Below, in pieces: positions 6,342 to 8,218 of a stretch of 8,218 bases of DNA. The notes under the pieces were generated by a model. The model did no database searches, was not told the DNA's origin, and saw nothing but the letters and a program-made list of their open reading frames with translations. The translations under genes were made by a program, and so were the position numbers. Numbering within the stretch: the first letter of the stretch is position 1; every line of letters begins with the position of its first letter. Source of the stretch: Ktedonobacteraceae bacterium (GTDB lineage Bacteria; Chloroflexota; Ktedonobacteria; Ktedonobacterales; Ktedonobacteraceae); assembly GCA_017354095.1 (NCBI GenBank), contig JAFMRP010000174.1:1-8218 (forward strand), given 5' to 3'.

Positions 6342-6896
6342 ATGGCAAGGAAGCTTGACCGGATTGTGGTCATTGATGTTGAGTCTACTTGCTGGCCAGG
6401 TGCGCCACCGCCTGGCCAGGAGAGCGAGATTATCGAGATTGGCCTTTGTGTTATTGACGTGGCGGCTGCGCAGCGCCTGGAGAAGCGCAGCATACTTGTC
6501 AGGCCCGAGCGTTCCACGGTGAGCGAATTCTGCACGCAGTTGACAACGCTCACCCAGAGCCAGGTAGAGCGGGGTATCTCTTTTGAGGAGGCCTGTACGT
6601 TGCTGAGGGACGAATATACGCTGAAATTGCGTACCTGGGCCAGCTATGGAGATTATGATCGGAGGCAATTCGAGCGGCAATGCCAGGCGCGAGAGATTGC
6701 CAGTCCCTTTGGCAAGACACACATCAACGTCAAGAATCTCTTTGCCATATGCCAGGCGCTGCCCCACGAAGTGGGCCTGGATGGAGCGCTGGGCATACTT
6801 GGTCTGCCGCTTGAGGGGACGCATCATCGTGGGGATGATGATGCCTGGAATATCGCGAATGTGCTGCTAGCTCTGCTGAGGCGCGTGCGGAGCTGA
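6342..6896 (+). CDS. DEDDh-family 3'-5' exonuclease (ERI-1/KapD-like)
   Basis: This 184-residue single-domain protein has the RNase T/DNA polymerase III epsilon exonuclease fold. Exo I is VIDVESTCW with D12 and E14, in a context (PPPGQESEIIEIG, residues 22-34) typical of ERI-1/KapD-like exonucleases. Exo II lies in YGDYDRRQF with D106 as the likely metal ligand. Exo III is THHRGDDDAWNIA, with H162 and D167 in the HxxxxD spacing. All metal-binding residues are present, so it should be an active two-metal exonuclease on RNA or DNA ends; the natural substrate is unknown. ATG 6342 has GAGG at 6331-6334 with a 7-nt spacer. It lies 13 bp after the aldehyde dehydrogenase, so the two are probably co-transcribed although no functional link is obvious. 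The transcript likely ends at 7029-7066. Confidence 0.92.
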   Translation: MARKLDRIVVIDVESTCWPGAPPPGQESEIIEIGLCVIDVAAAQRLEKRSILVRPERSTVSEFCTQLTTLTQSQVERGISFEEACTLLRDEYTLKLRTWASYGDYDRRQFERQCQAREIASPFGKTHINVKNLFAICQALPHEVGLDGALGILGLPLEGTHHRGDDDAWNIANVLLALLRRVRS

Positions 6897-7028
6897 GGGG
6901 TGTGCCGTTGGGGTGTGGGGCAGGGCGTAAGGAGAAGAATAGACTCTTTATGTGGTATTACGTAAATTCTGTGGCTTTTGTATTGCGCTGGTGTTGTGGT
7001 TGAGTTTCAATCATGTGCTCTTAAACAG

Positions 7029-7066
7029 GGCGACCGGAGATCGAGATCAGGTTTCTGGTCGCCTTT
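7029..7066 (+). terminator. Intrinsic terminator of the aldehyde dehydrogenase-exonuclease operon
   Basis: GGCGACC (7029-7035) pairs with GGTCGCC (7057-7063). The stem can extend inward to 12 pairs with two G-U pairs, leaving an 11-nt loop (7041-7051). TTT follows immediately, then CAG and a T-rich stretch (7070-7079). The tail is interrupted, so efficiency may be moderate. It lies about 130 nt after the exonuclease stop. Confidence 0.75.
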
Positions 7067-7128
7067 CAGTTTCTTTTATTGTCGTTTCTTGACACAATAT
7101 AGCTAATAACTTGAAATGAGCAGGATAA

Positions 7129-7157
7129 TTGACAAACTGCCAGCAGGCATCTACAAT
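7129..7157 (+). promoter_or_regulatory. Strong promoter of the SorC-family regulator gene
   Basis: A perfect TTGACA (7129-7134) and TACAAT (7152-7157) are separated by the ideal 17 nt, predicting a start near 7164 and a leader of about 98 nt. A second TTGACA 40 bp upstream (7089-7094) pairs with TGAAAT (7112-7117), also at 17 nt, and may be a weaker second promoter. Confidence 0.8.
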
Positions 7158-7169
7158 GGTGGTCCCACC
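7158..7169. promoter_or_regulatory. GGTGGTCCCACC palindrome at the predicted transcription start
   Basis: A perfect inverted repeat, GGTGG and CCACC separated by two bases, lies directly after the -10 box and covers the predicted start point. This is a classic place for a repressor site, so autoregulation by the SorC protein encoded just downstream is a reasonable guess. It could also form a small hairpin at the very 5' end of the RNA. Confidence 0.4.
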
Positions 7170-7261
7170 TGTGTGCTTTCGCTTCACGGTTGAATTATTT
7201 GCCGTATTGCAGAAGTACTAGAAGAAGGGCAACAACTGTATATTTAAAGGGCCACTCGTAG

Positions 7262-8218
7262 ATGACACAAGAGGGAGAAGATATCGAACTATTAGCGGAG
7301 GTTGCTGGTCTCTACTATGAGAAAAATTACAACCAGGACCAGATTGCCAGGATTGTTGGGACATCACGTTCGGGTGTATCGCGTCTATTGACCCGTGCGA
7401 GGGAGCTTGGCCTGGTTGATATTCACGTTCGTCATCAGATTCCGGCTTCGCCTGTTCTGGGTGATGAATTAATCAAACAATTTGGGCTGCTGGATGCTCA
7501 TGTGTTGCTTCGTTCGGGCTCCAGCGATTTGATGGCTGCGAACGCAGGGGAACGGGCAGCGAGTTATCTGGAGCGATATATTCAGCGTTCGCAGAAGATG
7601 GAGCGGCCTGTGCAGACGGTAGGAGTTTCCTGGGGGAAGACAGTGCTGGAACTGATCAGGGCGCTGCGCCCCAGGCATCGGCTCTTGTTAGATGTCGTCC
7701 AGATGATGGGTAGTGTTGACCTGACGAAGATGTTTGAAGTTGATGCTTCAGAGCTAACGCGTCGTTTCGCTGATGCCTATGGTGCCAGGTGTCACTATCT
7801 GCGAGCCCCTTTATTTGTGGGGAGCCGATTGGTGCGTAATGGCCTACTGAAGGAAAGCAGTTTGCGCCGGGCATTCCAGTTGATGAAGCGCCTGGATGTT
7901 GCGCTGGTGGGTATTGGAGGGTTGAACGATGGTGCGCCGAGTTTATTTCATACGCCCTATCTGAAAGAGCATCAGGATGTGGTGAGGCTATTGCTTGAGC
8001 AGCGGGCAGCAGGCGATATTTGTGGTAATTATTTTACGCTTGCTGGCAAGCCGTGTGCCACTGATATGCTTGATCGTCTGGTTGCTATTTCGCTTGAAGT
8101 GCTGTACGAGGTTCCACTGGTGATAGGGCTCGCGGTTGGCGAGGCCAGGGCGCCCGCGGTATTGGGTGCCCTGCGCACGGGCGTTGTGAAGGTCCTGGTT
8201 ACTGATGAGCTTTGCGCG
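7262..8218 (+). CDS. SorC/DeoR-type sugar-binding transcriptional regulator, C-terminus cut by window edge
   Basis: The open frame runs from ATG 7262 to the last base, 319 codons without a stop. Residues 10-55 form a winged helix-turn-helix (QDQIARIVGTSRSGVSRLL at 25-43, then ARELGLVDIHV). The rest is the SorC effector domain: GVSWGKT (121-127), the MMGS loop (148-151), RAPLFV (181-186), VGIGGL (216-221), GDICGNYF (251-258), and ALRTGVVKVLVTDE (303-316), which usually lies within ten to fifteen residues of the C-terminus. The protein should be a cytosolic, usually tetrameric DNA-binding protein that responds to a phosphorylated sugar; which one cannot be told. The ribosome site AAAGGG (7246-7251) sits 10 nt before the ATG. 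Regulated genes are normally adjacent, so a sugar or polyol operon may lie to the right. Its own promoter carries a palindrome that may be its operator. Confidence 0.93.
   Translation, partial: MTQEGEDIELLAEVAGLYYEKNYNQDQIARIVGTSRSGVSRLLTRARELGLVDIHVRHQIPASPVLGDELIKQFGLLDAHVLLRSGSSDLMAANAGERAASYLERYIQRSQKMERPVQTVGVSWGKTVLELIRALRPRHRLLLDVVQMMGSVDLTKMFEVDASELTRRFADAYGARCHYLRAPLFVGSRLVRNGLLKESSLRRAFQLMKRLDVALVGIGGLNDGAPSLFHTPYLKEHQDVVRLLLEQRAAGDICGNYFTLAGKPCATDMLDRLVAISLEVLYEVPLVIGLAVGEARAPAVLGALRTGVVKVLVTDELCA

Larger units (their letters stand above)
6897..7261. other. Non-coding gap between the exonuclease and SorC regulator genes
   Basis: These 365 bp contain no supported gene. From left to right they hold a G-rich stretch after the exonuclease stop, a TTACGTAA palindrome (6958-6965), an intrinsic terminator (7029-7066), two TTGACA boxes 40 bp apart (7089 and 7129), a strong promoter with a palindrome at its start point, and a leader of about 98 nt. 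A 25-codon reading frame at 7116-7193 lacks a ribosome site and overlaps the promoter. Confidence 0.7.

Noticed and set aside
6392..6420. CTGGCCAGG repeated at 20-bp spacing inside the exonuclease gene
   Set aside because: It encodes conserved residues around the WPGAPPPGQ motif of the exonuclease, so coding constraint explains it.
6958..6965. TTACGTAA palindrome after the exonuclease
   Set aside because: It is short, far from any start point and upstream of a terminator; no role can be supported.
7116..7193. A 25-codon frame (MSRIIDKLPAG...) before the regulator
   Set aside because: It has no ribosome site and contains the promoter -35, -10 and palindrome, so it is unlikely to be transcribed from its start.

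Overview
The window reads as a piece of bacterial chromosome with seven protein genes. It holds no RNA gene, no insertion sequence and no CRISPR array that I can see. Base composition is moderately GC-rich with AT-rich promoter islands. The gene set (a menaquinone-type MenA prenyltransferase, a pyridoxamine-oxidase-fold protein of the F420/flavin split-barrel group, a cytosolic multi-PAS histidine kinase, DUF4395 beside a tethered thioredoxin, and a SorC-type regulator) would fit a Chloroflexota bacterium, perhaps a Ktedonobacteria-like one. That assignment is inferred from protein style and not proven.

Layout: (1) the 5' part of a split-barrel oxidoreductase gene on the minus strand leaves the left edge (1-172). 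(2) A divergent gap leads to a UbiA/MenA prenyltransferase on plus (456-1382), closed by a textbook intrinsic terminator (1399-1428). (3) An AT-rich promoter region with a phased direct repeat precedes a 658-residue PAS-PAS-PAS histidine kinase on plus (1598-3574). (4) Facing it on minus is a two-gene operon, DUF4395 membrane protein then membrane-anchored thioredoxin (4630 down to 3670), driven by a strong sigma-70-like promoter at 4710-4739. (5) Diverging from it on plus, an aldehyde dehydrogenase of the alpha-ketoglutarate-semialdehyde type (4871-6328) is followed 13 bp later by a DEDDh 3'-5' exonuclease (6342-6896). (6) A 365-bp gap holds an intrinsic terminator and a very good promoter whose start-point region carries a perfect 12-bp palindrome. 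(7) A SorC-family transcriptional regulator on plus (7262 onward) runs off the right edge, probably only about ten residues short of its end.

The genes do not form one pathway. The most coherent unit is the DUF4395/thioredoxin pair, where two small membrane-associated proteins each carry a CxxC and share a promoter; a membrane thiol-redox role is a reasonable inference. The aldehyde dehydrogenase could serve sugar-acid catabolism, and a SorC regulator usually controls a sugar operon, so downstream genes beyond the window may be functionally related. I see no clearly undescribed system here. The items most worth checking are the DUF4395/thioredoxin pair, the palindrome at the SorC promoter, and the phased repeats before the orphan kinase.
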